64,000 nucleotides of DNA from Candidimonas humi. GTDB taxonomy: Bacteria > Pseudomonadota > Gammaproteobacteria > Burkholderiales > Burkholderiaceae_B. The position numbers were made by a program, and so were the translations under genes. Location of the stretch: NCBI RefSeq assembly GCF_019166065.1, contig NZ_JAHTBN010000001.1:62001-126000 (forward strand). The letters run 5' to 3'. The first letter of the stretch is position 1. Each line of letters opens with the position of its first letter. The notes under the pieces were generated by a model, which saw nothing but the letters and a program-made list of their open reading frames with translations, searched no databases and was not told where the DNA came from. Below, piece by piece: positions 45,896 through 53,906 of this stretch.

Positions 45896-46714
45896 ATGAT
45901 CACTACAGGGTTTCAAGGCTTTCCTATTCCCGAGCGCCAGAACAAGCCCCGCACCAGAGGCTTGTCGATGATGATCGACTGGGGTATGGGAATACATCGG
46001 CAATCCGACACGGTGGCGTCCGCCGGAGAATATATAGACTTTGCCAAGATCGCAGCTGGCATTGCTCGATTCATGCCCTCCGATCTGCTTTCGGAAAAGC
46101 TTGCAAACTATGCAAAGCATGGGATTTCCACATCGCCTGGCGGCCTGTTTGCAGAGCTGGCATTGAAAATGGGCCGCTACGAACAATTCGTCGAAGACGT
46201 GATTGCTACAGGCTTCACGGGCATCGAGGTCTCCGACAACTTGCTTAAACTTTCCTCCCGGGAGAAAAGCGACGCGATCGGCCTGGCGAAGAAAAAAGGG
46301 TTGAAGGTCTTCGGAGAAGTAGGGCGCAAGGAAGGGGCACTGGATGACGACACCTTGATCCATGATGTCGAAGTGTGCCTGGATGCGGGTTCCGACTGGG
46401 TCTTTCTCGAAGCCTCCGAGCTTTTTGCGGGCAATGAGGTACGTGGTGCACTCATCGCTGAGCTGGGCAGGCGTTTTCCCGTTGATAAACTCATCTATGA
46501 GCTTCCGGTCGTTGTGATTCCCGGCATTACCCGGGATTACAAGCACAAGATTTGCGCGTGGCTGGTCAAGGAGCTGGGCACCGAAGTCAATCTCGCGAAC
46601 ATCGAGTGGGACGAGATGTACATCACGGAATTGGTGCGGCGCGGCTTTGCCGGCGACACTTCGCACCCTCGAGGTGCTTATCGGCTCGCTGGCTTCGAGC
46701 CCGGAGATCATTAG
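45896..46714 (+). CDS. Phosphosulfolactate synthase (ComA)-family protein, divergent
   Basis: A 272-residue TIM-barrel protein of the ComA family. Recognisable blocks: GEYIDFAKI, HGISTSPGGLFAELA, GFTGIEVSDNLLKLS, VFGEVGRK, AGSDWVFLEA, and the C-terminal VNLANIEWDEMYITELVRRGFAGDTSH. Archaeal ComA joins sulfite and PEP to make phosphosulfolactate. Motifs I remember from it as DKG, GWGTS and RESGK read DWG, AAGIA and SELFAG here, so the reaction may differ. AAGGAG precedes the start. It ends the sulfatase operon. Confidence 0.72.
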   Translation: MITTGFQGFPIPERQNKPRTRGLSMMIDWGMGIHRQSDTVASAGEYIDFAKIAAGIARFMPSDLLSEKLANYAKHGISTSPGGLFAELALKMGRYEQFVEDVIATGFTGIEVSDNLLKLSSREKSDAIGLAKKKGLKVFGEVGRKEGALDDDTLIHDVEVCLDAGSDWVFLEASELFAGNEVRGALIAELGRRFPVDKLIYELPVVVIPGITRDYKHKICAWLVKELGTEVNLANIEWDEMYITELVRRGFAGDTSHPRGAYRLAGFEPGDH

Positions 46715-46792
46715 CCAATTGTTCCGAAAGCCCGTTTCCCGGGCGTCCGCGTAGGGATGCGATATTGCGCCCTTTGGGTAAATGGCGTGTTT

Positions 46793-47524
46793 TCAGGTGT
46801 CATGATGTCCCGAGCTTCGCGTCTGCAGTGAGCGCTCGGCGCCTTGCACGTGGGCGAGCATTACGGCTTGTGCGCGGTCTGGGCGGCGTTCGCGGATGCT
46901 GTCCAGGATCATTTGATGCATTGCGGTAGACACAATCTGCATTTCCGCATTGGCCTGGCTTTGCCGCGCATTCATCATCACAGCGAGCACGCCGCGCAGT
47001 TGCTCGCGCAGTCCTTGCAGTATCCGATTGTGCGACGCCTGTACCAGGCCGGCATGGAATTCGAGATTCAGGTCCAGATATTCGCTGGACGTGGTCGACG
47101 GGTCGCGCATGCGGCTCACCAGCGTCTCGAGTGCCTGAATGTCTTCGGGAGTTGCCCGCTTTGCCGCCAGGGCCGCGGCTTCGACTTCGAACATCCTGCG
47201 GATGTCGAGCAGGTCGTCGATGAGGAAGCCGACGGTACCAGTGCTGCCCATCATGTAAAGCAGGCGCTGATCAAGCAGGTCCCATCGGTCCGTCTCGTTG
47301 ACGTATGTGCCCGCGCCGTGCCGGACGTCGACCAAACCCACCGCAGCCAGGACCTGGATGGCTTCCCTGATGACGGTGCGGCTGACTCCGAACCTGGTGC
47401 ACAATTCAGCGTCTTTGGGCAGCGCCGTGCCGGGCGGCAGGGTTCGGTCCAGAATCTGGACGGCGATCTGCTCGAATACGTCTTCGTGTAGGCGCCGCTT
47501 ATGTTTGGATGGTGATTCGGTCAT
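46793..47524 (-). CDS. GntR-family (FadR/FCD) transcriptional regulator
   Basis: A 243-residue regulator with N-terminal wHTH (LPKDAELCTRFGVSRTVIREAIQVLAAVGLVDVRHGAGTYV spans residues 35-75) and a C-terminal FCD helical domain (LIDDLLDIRRMFEVEAAALAA; LNLEFHAGLVQASHN, with metal-type His). It lies 94 bases upstream of the Bug gene end on the same strand. The likely target is the operator pair at 48681-48775 controlling the Bug and DapA operons. Confidence 0.87.
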   Translation of the reverse strand: MTESPSKHKRRLHEDVFEQIAVQILDRTLPPGTALPKDAELCTRFGVSRTVIREAIQVLAAVGLVDVRHGAGTYVNETDRWDLLDQRLLYMMGSTGTVGFLIDDLLDIRRMFEVEAAALAAKRATPEDIQALETLVSRMRDPSTTSSEYLDLNLEFHAGLVQASHNRILQGLREQLRGVLAVMMNARQSQANAEMQIVSTAMHQMILDSIRERRPDRAQAVMLAHVQGAERSLQTRSSGHHDT

Positions 47525-47618
47525 GGGCAGGTCATGGGCGATGGCCTCGACATTATAAAAGAAGCGGCTTCGGAAAGAGCCCCGGCATCATGGCCGAAGC
47601 CCCGCTCGCCTGCCCGGC

Positions 47619-48596
47619 TCAAAGCAGTGGAATGCCGGTTTCCTTGATCAGGTGGGCCCAAGTCTTTGTGTCCTGTTCGACCCACTTGCCCAATTCTTGC
47701 GGAGTGGTCGGCGTTACGATATAGCCGCCAGTGGCCTCGAGTTTCGTTTTGACATCGGGGTCTTTCAGCGCTGCGACGATGACTTCGTTGAGCTTTTTTA
47801 CTATGGCATCGGACGTTCCGGCGGGGGCGAAAATTGCGTTCCAGCCGGTCGGGATCGTGTAGGACTTCACTGTCTCGCCGATACGCGGGACGTCCGGCAG
47901 CAAGCTGATCCGATTGGCGCCGACGAAACCGATGGGCTTGATGTTGCCTTGTTTCAATTGCGGCAAGGCGGTAGGCAGGTTAAGCGACATCAGGTCCACC
48001 TGTCCTCCGAGCAAGTCCGTCAATCCGGGCGGTTCGCCGCGATACGGTACCGTGATCATCTTGATGCCTGCGTCGATTTGCAGCGCTTCGCTCGCCACGC
48101 GCGAGGTCGTGCTTCCCACGGCTATGCGCAGCATCCCCGGCTTGCTCTTGGCCAGTGCTATCAGTTCCTTGGCATTGTTGGCCGGCAGTGTTTTGCGCGC
48201 GACGATTATTGCGGGAATTACGCCTGTCATCGTGATGGGTTTGAAATCCTTTTGCGCGTTGTAGGGCAAGGTCTTGTATAGGCTCGGGTTGATGGCGTTG
48301 GTCGAATTCGTGCCCAGCAACAATGTGTACCCGTCGGGTTTGGCATGCGCAGCGATGGTTGTGCCGACAATACCTCCGGCTCCCCCTTTGTTTTCGACCA
48401 CGACGGTTTGTCCCAGGTCCTGAGTCATTTTCGCTGCGATCAGCCGTATCGAAAGATCAGAAATCGAGCCGGGTGGGAATGGAACGATGATGGTGACCGG
48501 CCGGGCCGGATAGTCCGCCGCGGATGCAGGGCCAGCCGCCAGTGCGACCATGCTCAGCAAGGTGGCCGAAGCCAAACGTTTCAGAAAAGGGTGCAT
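47619..48596 (-). CDS. Bug/TctC-family periplasmic solute receptor
   Basis: A 325-residue receptor. The signal peptide runs MHPFLKRLASATLLSMVALAAG to PASA|ADYP. Hallmarks: VPFPPGSISDLSIRL, VVENKGGAGGIVG, KPDGYT, LPYNAQKDFKPI, VPYRGEPP. AAGGAG lies 7 bases before the ATG at 48596; an in-frame extension upstream is not needed. It is divergent from the dapA-like operon and shares its operator region, so it probably imports that pathway's substrate. Confidence 0.86.
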   Translation of the reverse strand: MHPFLKRLASATLLSMVALAAGPASAADYPARPVTIIVPFPPGSISDLSIRLIAAKMTQDLGQTVVVENKGGAGGIVGTTIAAHAKPDGYTLLLGTNSTNAINPSLYKTLPYNAQKDFKPITMTGVIPAIIVARKTLPANNAKELIALAKSKPGMLRIAVGSTTSRVASEALQIDAGIKMITVPYRGEPPGLTDLLGGQVDLMSLNLPTALPQLKQGNIKPIGFVGANRISLLPDVPRIGETVKSYTIPTGWNAIFAPAGTSDAIVKKLNEVIVAALKDPDVKTKLEATGGYIVTPTTPQELGKWVEQDTKTWAHLIKETGIPLL

Positions 48597-48680
48597 GCCA
48601 TATCTCCTTTGTGGGGGGGGAATCAATCGCGACGATCTGCGACGCCTTATAGCTACTCGAATGAAGTAGTATCTTATCAA

Positions 48681-48701
48681 TATAGAAATAGTATGTCTAT
48701 A
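48681..48701. promoter_or_regulatory. Operator 1: TATAGA-N9-TCTATA
   Basis: A perfect 6-bp inverted repeat with a 9-nt spacer. It lies just downstream of a predicted minus-strand promoter for the Bug gene, where a repressor would block initiation. A second copy with the same spacer lies 74 bases away. The sequence around both is markedly AT-rich against a GC-rich genome. Confidence 0.6.
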
Positions 48702-48707
48702 AGGAAT

Positions 48708-48736
48708 ATTATTGGAAATTCGTGTTAATTCGCCAA
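48708..48736 (-). promoter_or_regulatory. Predicted sigma-70 promoter for the Bug gene
   Basis: On the minus strand TTGGCG (48736-48731), a 17-base spacer and AATAAT (48713-48708) form a plausible promoter situated between the two operators. Confidence 0.5.
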
Positions 48737-48754
48737 AATATAAATTTTTATCTT

Positions 48755-48775
48755 GATAGATATAATATGTCTATA
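48755..48775. promoter_or_regulatory. Operator 2: ATAGA-N9-TCTAT overlapping a TATAAT box
   Basis: A 5-bp inverted repeat with a 9-nt spacer, sharing ATATG-TCTATA with operator 1. Its spacer contains a perfect TATAAT (48761-48766) correctly placed as a plus-strand -10 for the dapA-like gene, although no good -35 is visible. Centre-to-centre spacing to operator 1 is 74 bases, about seven turns. Confidence 0.55.
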
Positions 48776-48818
48776 TAAAATTCATAGTACTATTTGCAAC
48801 GATTACAACGAGGAATCC

Positions 48819-49805
48819 ATGAGCCTACTGACACGCAACGCCCGAGGCGTCTATCCCATCGCCGTAACTCCCTTTGCAGATAGCGGCGCCATCGACTACG
48901 CAAGCGTGGACCGGCTGCTCGATTTCTATCTGGAGTGCGGGGCCCCCGGCGTCACGCTCCTGGGCGTGCTGGGCGAAGCGAACAAGCTGTCGGAAGAGGA
49001 ATCGCTGGAACTGACGCGACATGCTCTGCGCCGCATCGGAGGGCGGGGCGATATCGTCGTCGGCACCAACCACACAGGATTCGAGAATTTCCACCGATTC
49101 GTATCCAAAGTCATGGAAGCTGGCGCGTCGGCTGTCATGGTCGCGCCCGCCCGAGGCCTCGCGACGGAGGAGCAGGTCTGCAACTTTTTCGGTGAGTTGG
49201 TCGGCACTATCGGAACTGGCGTGCCCCTGGTTCTTCAGGACTATCCGCAGAACACCGGTGTATATCTATCAGTGGACACCATGGAGCGCCTGGTCAAGGA
49301 ATTCGACAGTATCAAGGTGATCAAGCACGAGGAGGGTTCGGCGCTGCGCAAAGTCACGCGTCTGCGCGCCCAGGAACAGGCCGGCCGTCGCGAGCGTGTC
49401 AGCATTTTGGTGGGCAATAGCGGCATTCATCTGCCGCAGGAGCTGCATCGCGGCGTCGATGGCGCGAATACCGGCGTGGCATTCCCGGAGATGCTCGTCG
49501 AGGTGTGCGAACGCTTTTCCAGTGGGAAGCCCGAAGAGGGGGAAGATCTGTATGACTTGTTCTTACCCCTTATCCGGCACGAGCAGCAGCCCGGTATCGG
49601 CTTGGTAATACGCAAGGAAATCTTCCGCCGTCGCGGCCTGATCGATTCCGCTCGCGTGCGCTCACCGGGGCCGCGGCTTAACGGCGACGATCATGCCGAA
49701 CTCGGTCGCCTGCTGGCGCGGCTGGATCGCAAGCTGCGCGACAGCGGCGAACAGCAAATCATATCTTCTTATCCCGTGCAGGCCTTGGATTCTGTTCGAG
49801 CCTGA
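48819..49805 (+). CDS. Dihydrodipicolinate synthase (DapA)-family protein
   Basis: A 328-residue class I aldolase/lyase of the DapA/NAL family. Visible are GVYPIAVTPFADSGAIDYASVDRL, the GVLGEANKLSEEE segment in place of the usual G..GE...L, the Tyr-containing QDYPQNTG, and the Schiff-base Lys in IKVIKHEEGSA. In a catabolic cluster it is more likely an aldolase or 2-keto-acid dehydratase than a lysine-pathway enzyme. It is the first gene of a six-gene operon and starts after CGAGGAA. Confidence 0.83.
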   Translation: MSLLTRNARGVYPIAVTPFADSGAIDYASVDRLLDFYLECGAPGVTLLGVLGEANKLSEEESLELTRHALRRIGGRGDIVVGTNHTGFENFHRFVSKVMEAGASAVMVAPARGLATEEQVCNFFGELVGTIGTGVPLVLQDYPQNTGVYLSVDTMERLVKEFDSIKVIKHEEGSALRKVTRLRAQEQAGRRERVSILVGNSGIHLPQELHRGVDGANTGVAFPEMLVEVCERFSSGKPEEGEDLYDLFLPLIRHEQQPGIGLVIRKEIFRRRGLIDSARVRSPGPRLNGDDHAELGRLLARLDRKLRDSGEQQIISSYPVQALDSVRA

Positions 49806-49821
49806 GCACACAAGGAAAATC

Positions 49822-50607
49822 ATGGACTATGGAATTCATGGGCGCACTGCGCTCGTACTTGGCGCGGGCGGTGGGCTCGGCTCCGCGGTTTGTCTGGCGC
49901 TCGCGCGAGAGGGCGTGAATATTGCCGCGGCCGACGTCAATGCCGATGCGCTCCAAGCCACCCGGGAAAAGCTGGCCGGCCTGGGTGTGAAGGTATTGGC
50001 GCGCGAATGGGATCTCGCTGACATAGGCAGCCAACGCGGGCATCTCGACGCAATCGAACGGGAAATCGGCTCCATCGATATTTTGTTCAACAATACAGGA
50101 GGCCCCGCTCCTTCTCCGGCATACCAGTTCGATGCCGCTACACTTGCGGGGCAGTTCCAGTCGATGGTTGCATCCGTCATGGCGTTGACCAGCCTCGTAC
50201 TGCCGGGAATGCGCGAACGCAAGTGGGGCCGGATTATTACCAGCGCGTCCTCGGGCGTAGTGGCCCCGATTCCGAATTTGGCTGTTTCGAACTCGCTGCG
50301 ATTGGCCCTGGTTGGTTGGGCCAAGACTCTGGCCAGGGAGGTGGCTGCCGACGGCGTGACCGTCAATATCGCCATTCCGGGGCGGATAGCAACTGCCCGA
50401 GTCAAGTTCCTGGACGAATCCAAGGCCACGCGCCAGGGTGTATCCGTGGAGAATGTCACTGCGGAAAGTTTGGCCAGCATACCGATGGCGCGTTATGGAG
50501 AGCCCGGCGAATACGCGAATGCCATCGCGTTTCTTGCCAGTGCAGGGGCGTCGTATGTCACCGGTAGCCAGATCCGCGTCGATGGCGGCCTGCTGTCCAA
50601 CATTTGA
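49822..50607 (+). CDS. SDR-family oxidoreductase lacking the usual YxxxK
   Basis: A 261-residue Rossmann protein with nucleotide motif LGAGGGLGSAVCLALA, an acidic strand end (AADVN), the NNTGG segment and a C-terminal GSQIRVDGG. The catalytic Ser lies in ITSASSG. The position of Tyr-x3-Lys reads VSNSLR, so Tyr and Lys appear replaced by Ser and Arg. A subset of 3-oxoacyl reductase-like SDRs share this; their activity is unclear. Start at 49822 follows ACAAGGAAA. Confidence 0.8.
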   Translation: MDYGIHGRTALVLGAGGGLGSAVCLALAREGVNIAAADVNADALQATREKLAGLGVKVLAREWDLADIGSQRGHLDAIEREIGSIDILFNNTGGPAPSPAYQFDAATLAGQFQSMVASVMALTSLVLPGMRERKWGRIITSASSGVVAPIPNLAVSNSLRLALVGWAKTLAREVAADGVTVNIAIPGRIATARVKFLDESKATRQGVSVENVTAESLASIPMARYGEPGEYANAIAFLASAGASYVTGSQIRVDGGLLSNI

Positions 50608-50622
50608 ATTGCTTTCATCACC

Positions 50623-51603
50623 ATGCTTATACCCACTCTCGCTGATGTCGGCGCTGCGGCATCCCGTTTGGCCGGCGTTGCGCATCGTACGCCCGTCTTG
50701 CAGTCGCGTACGGCCAATGCACGCCTCGGTGCAGAAATTTTTTTCAAACCGGAAAATCTCCAACGCATGGGGGCCTTCAAGTTTCGTGGCGCGTATAACG
50801 CCATTTCGCAACTCACGGACGCTCAACGCCGCGCAGGTGTTGTGACATATTCGTCGGGAAACCATGCGCAGGCCACTGCGCTGAGCGCGCGCCTGCTGGG
50901 TGCGCCGGCGGTCATCTTGATGCCGCACGACTCGGCCAAGTCGAAAGTGGAGGCGACCCGCGGGTATGGTGCGGAAGTGATTTTCTACAATCGCTTCGAC
51001 ACTGACCGGGATGCCCTGGGGGCTGCCGTTGCGCGCGAACGAGGCTTGACCATGGTACCGCCGTATGACGACCCCCATATCGTGGCGGGGCAAGGAACGG
51101 CGGCTCAGGAATTGATGCAGGATGTGCCTGGCCTGGATCTGGTCGTGGCCAGCCTGGGCGGTGGCGGGCTGCTTTCGGGAACGGCTGTTGCCGTGCATGG
51201 CATGGCGCCGAAAGCGCAGGTTATCGGGGTGGAGCCGACAACGGGCGACGATGGGCTTCAGTCGCTGAGGGCTGGCCGTGTGATACGTATCCCGCCGCCT
51301 CAGGGCTTGCCCGAAGGCGCATTGGCGACGCATCTCGGGGCTTTGAATTTCGAGATCATCAAGCAGCATGTCGCCGATATCGCGACCGTCTCGGACGAAG
51401 ACATCGTTGAGGCCATGAAGTTTTATGTCCAGCGCATGAAGCTGGTCGTGGAGCCGACGGGTGCCATGCCCTTGGCTGCCTTGTTCAACGGTTCGATCGA
51501 TGTGCGCGGCAAGCGCGTAGGCATCATCATCAGCGGGGGGAACGTGGATCTCGAACGATTGGCTGCGCTTATTGCCGCGCCCGGCACAGGCAGCGCTCGA
51601 TAG
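50623..51603 (+). CDS. PLP-dependent threonine dehydratase/serine racemase family protein (3-hydroxyaspartate dehydratase-like)
   Basis: A 326-residue fold-type II PLP enzyme. The Schiff-base Lys is in GAFKFRGAYNAI, the substrate loop is SSGNHAQATALSARLLG, the phosphate cradle is GGGGLLSG, and the C-terminal residue contacting the pyridine nitrogen is in IISGGNVDLERL. There is no ACT domain, unlike biosynthetic IlvA. ATRGYGAEVIFY resembles threo-3-hydroxyaspartate dehydratases (Sry1/BhcB) and serine racemases. Confidence 0.83.
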   Translation: MLIPTLADVGAAASRLAGVAHRTPVLQSRTANARLGAEIFFKPENLQRMGAFKFRGAYNAISQLTDAQRRAGVVTYSSGNHAQATALSARLLGAPAVILMPHDSAKSKVEATRGYGAEVIFYNRFDTDRDALGAAVARERGLTMVPPYDDPHIVAGQGTAAQELMQDVPGLDLVVASLGGGGLLSGTAVAVHGMAPKAQVIGVEPTTGDDGLQSLRAGRVIRIPPPQGLPEGALATHLGALNFEIIKQHVADIATVSDEDIVEAMKFYVQRMKLVVEPTGAMPLAALFNGSIDVRGKRVGIIISGGNVDLERLAALIAAPGTGSAR

Positions 51604-51624
51604 ATTGTTTACAAAGGACTTGCA

Positions 51625-52830
51625 ATGCAATCACCGTTTCTGCACATCCCTGGCACGCCGCTGGACCCCATCATGGCGCTGTTCGAGGCATACAACCACG
51701 ACTCGCGCCCCGAAAAACTCAATCTCGTCGTCGGCGTGTATACCGACGAGAATGGCAGCATTCCGATATTGGACTCGGTGCGCAGCGCCGAGCAGGAGTG
51801 GTTCGCACAAGGCAAACCGAAGAACTATCGGCCCATCGAAGGCACTCCCGGATTCCGTCGAAGTGTTCAAGATTTGTTGTTCGGCGAAGACAGTGAAGTC
51901 ATCACCGACCAGCGTGCCGCTACGCTCCAGAGCGTAGGAGGGACGGGCGGCCTGAAGATCGGAGCCGATTTATTGAAAAAAGTCCTGCCCGACGCGGTCG
52001 TGGCCGTGAGCGACCCGAGTTGGGAGAATCATCGCGCCTTGTTCGAAGCCGCCGGGTTCAAAGTCGTGTCCTACCCTTATCACGATCCGCAGTCTCATGG
52101 CGTGCGATTCGATTCCATGTGCGCCTTCTTGCGAACGCTGCCCGCAGGTTCCATAGTCGTTTTGCATGCTTGCTGCCATAATCCCACGGGTAGTGATCTG
52201 AGCCCCGATCAGTGGCGCATGCTAGTGGATTTGACGGGTGAAAACGATCTTTTCCCCTTCATCGATATCGCGTATCAGGGGTTCGGCCGCGGCTTGGCCG
52301 AAGACGCGCTGGCGGTACGCCTTTTTGCGCAGGCTCACAGGGATTTCCTTATTGCGAGCTCGTTTTCCAAGTCGTTTTCCCTGTATGGGGAACGTATCGG
52401 TGCGGCGACCATCGTGTGTGGCGATCCGGCTGTCGTTTCGAGGGTAGAGGGGCTGGCCAAACGGCTGGTGCGAACGAATTATTCCAATCCTCCCACACAT
52501 GGCGCCGCCATCGTAGAGACTGTTCTTCGCACTCCATCGCTGCGTTCGTTGTGGGAATCGGAGCTCGGTCATATGCGTACGCGCATCCGGCGCATGCGCG
52601 AGCAGCTTGCCGATGCACTGGATCGCAACGATTTGGGCGGGTCTTTTCAGTTCATCAAGGCCCAGAACGGCATGTTTTCCTATTCGGGGCTGTCTGCCGA
52701 ACATGCCAAGACGTTGCGCGACGATTTCGGTATCTATGTCTTGGACACCGGCCGCATTTGCGTTGCCGCGCTCAACGATGGAAACCTGGATCGCGTCGTC
52801 CGGGCGATTACGCACGTAGTGAAACGATAA
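51625..52830 (+). CDS. Aspartate/aromatic aminotransferase family protein (class I)
   Basis: A 401-residue PLP aminotransferase of the AspC/TyrB subgroup: KLNLVVGVYTDENG, YRPIEGTPGFRRSV, HACCHNPTG, FIDIAYQGFGRGL and the PLP Lys in SSFSKSFSLYGERIG, with a C-terminal GRICVAALN carrying the substrate-carboxylate Arg. It is 21 bases after the dehydratase gene. The amino acid substrate is not determined. Confidence 0.88.
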   Translation: MQSPFLHIPGTPLDPIMALFEAYNHDSRPEKLNLVVGVYTDENGSIPILDSVRSAEQEWFAQGKPKNYRPIEGTPGFRRSVQDLLFGEDSEVITDQRAATLQSVGGTGGLKIGADLLKKVLPDAVVAVSDPSWENHRALFEAAGFKVVSYPYHDPQSHGVRFDSMCAFLRTLPAGSIVVLHACCHNPTGSDLSPDQWRMLVDLTGENDLFPFIDIAYQGFGRGLAEDALAVRLFAQAHRDFLIASSFSKSFSLYGERIGAATIVCGDPAVVSRVEGLAKRLVRTNYSNPPTHGAAIVETVLRTPSLRSLWESELGHMRTRIRRMREQLADALDRNDLGGSFQFIKAQNGMFSYSGLSAEHAKTLRDDFGIYVLDTGRICVAALNDGNLDRVVRAITHVVKR

Positions 52831-52846
52831 GCGGGGGGATACGACC

Positions 52847-53896
52847 ATGGCGGTAGAAAAGCTTGTCGTCCGTTTCGATCATTGGGTCGATCCGATATTC
52901 GATCGTACTCTGAGTCAGGCATCCGGTATCTCGCTTGAAGTATTGTCCCGAGACACTTCCGATGCCGCCATGCGGCGGCTGGCTGCTGCGCATGTCTATC
53001 AGATTTCGCCGGCGGTCAATGAGCTGCCCTTGCCGTGGCGGGCCAACAAGGAATTGCTCGCGCAGTGCCCGAACCTGCTGTGCGTGTCATCGGGTGGAGC
53101 GGGGCATGACACCGTGGATGTAGACGCATGTACGCGTGCCGGCATCGCCGTGGTGAATCAGGTTGGGGGAAACGCCGCATCTGTGGCCGAATATGCCATC
53201 GGGATGATGCTCGCGGTTTCGCGCCGCATAGCCGAATCCGATCGCAAGCTGCGATCCAGGCGCGGATACACAAGAGAAGATCTCATGGGGCACGAAATTA
53301 CCGGGAAGACATTGGGCCTGGTGGGAATCGGGCACACGGGGCGCGCCGTGGCCGGACTCGCGCGGGCTTTCCGGATGCGTGTGCTGGCCTATGATCCGCT
53401 GCTTTCCTCCGAGGAAATCAGTGCGCGCGGCGCTGAAAGCGCCGATCTGCCCGCCTTGTTGGGGCAATCCGACATCGTATCCTTGCATTGCCCCTTGGAT
53501 TCCAGTACCCGTAGCCTGATGGACGCCGAGGCCTACGCGAAAATGAAAAAAGGCGCGATTTTCATCAGCACGGCGCGAGGGGGCATACATGACGAGCTGG
53601 CGCTTCGTGCAGCGTTGGCCGATGGCCATCTGGCAGGGGCGGGACTGGATGTTTGGGAGTCCGAGCCGCCCGCGCTCGATCATCCGTTGCTCGCCTTGGA
53701 CAATGTGGTCGCCGGCTTTCATACTGCCGGTGTCTCGCACGAAGGGCGCAGAAATGTCGCGGCCATGGCGGCTGATCAGATTTTGGCGTTCTTGCGCGGC
53801 GAAACTCCGCCCCGACTGGTGAACCCTGATGTCTGGCCTGTTTTACAGGCTCGGTTCGCTCGCCTCCTGGGCATGCAGATTGCCGGGAATACGTGA
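52847..53896 (+). CDS. D-isomer specific 2-hydroxyacid dehydrogenase
   Basis: A 349-residue NAD(P)-dependent dehydrogenase of the D-lactate/phosphoglycerate type. The nucleotide motif is GLVGIGHTGRAVAGLARAF, and the catalytic triad is Arg in STARGGIHDE, Glu in DVWESEPP and His in FHTAGVSHEG. It would interconvert a 2-keto acid, for example the product of the adjacent aminotransferase, and a D-2-hydroxy acid. Confidence 0.87.
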   Translation: MAVEKLVVRFDHWVDPIFDRTLSQASGISLEVLSRDTSDAAMRRLAAAHVYQISPAVNELPLPWRANKELLAQCPNLLCVSSGGAGHDTVDVDACTRAGIAVVNQVGGNAASVAEYAIGMMLAVSRRIAESDRKLRSRRGYTREDLMGHEITGKTLGLVGIGHTGRAVAGLARAFRMRVLAYDPLLSSEEISARGAESADLPALLGQSDIVSLHCPLDSSTRSLMDAEAYAKMKKGAIFISTARGGIHDELALRAALADGHLAGAGLDVWESEPPALDHPLLALDNVVAGFHTAGVSHEGRRNVAAMAADQILAFLRGETPPRLVNPDVWPVLQARFARLLGMQIAGNT

Positions 53897-53906
53897 GGTA
53901 AATCGG

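Noticed and set aside
46735-46752. GCCCG/CGGGC hairpin between the ComA-like gene and the FadR-type gene
   Set aside because: Short stem with no T-run; not distinguishable from chance in this base composition.
49759-51630. 623-codon minus-strand frame
   Set aside because: Antisense to the SDR and PLP-dehydratase genes; no domain signature.
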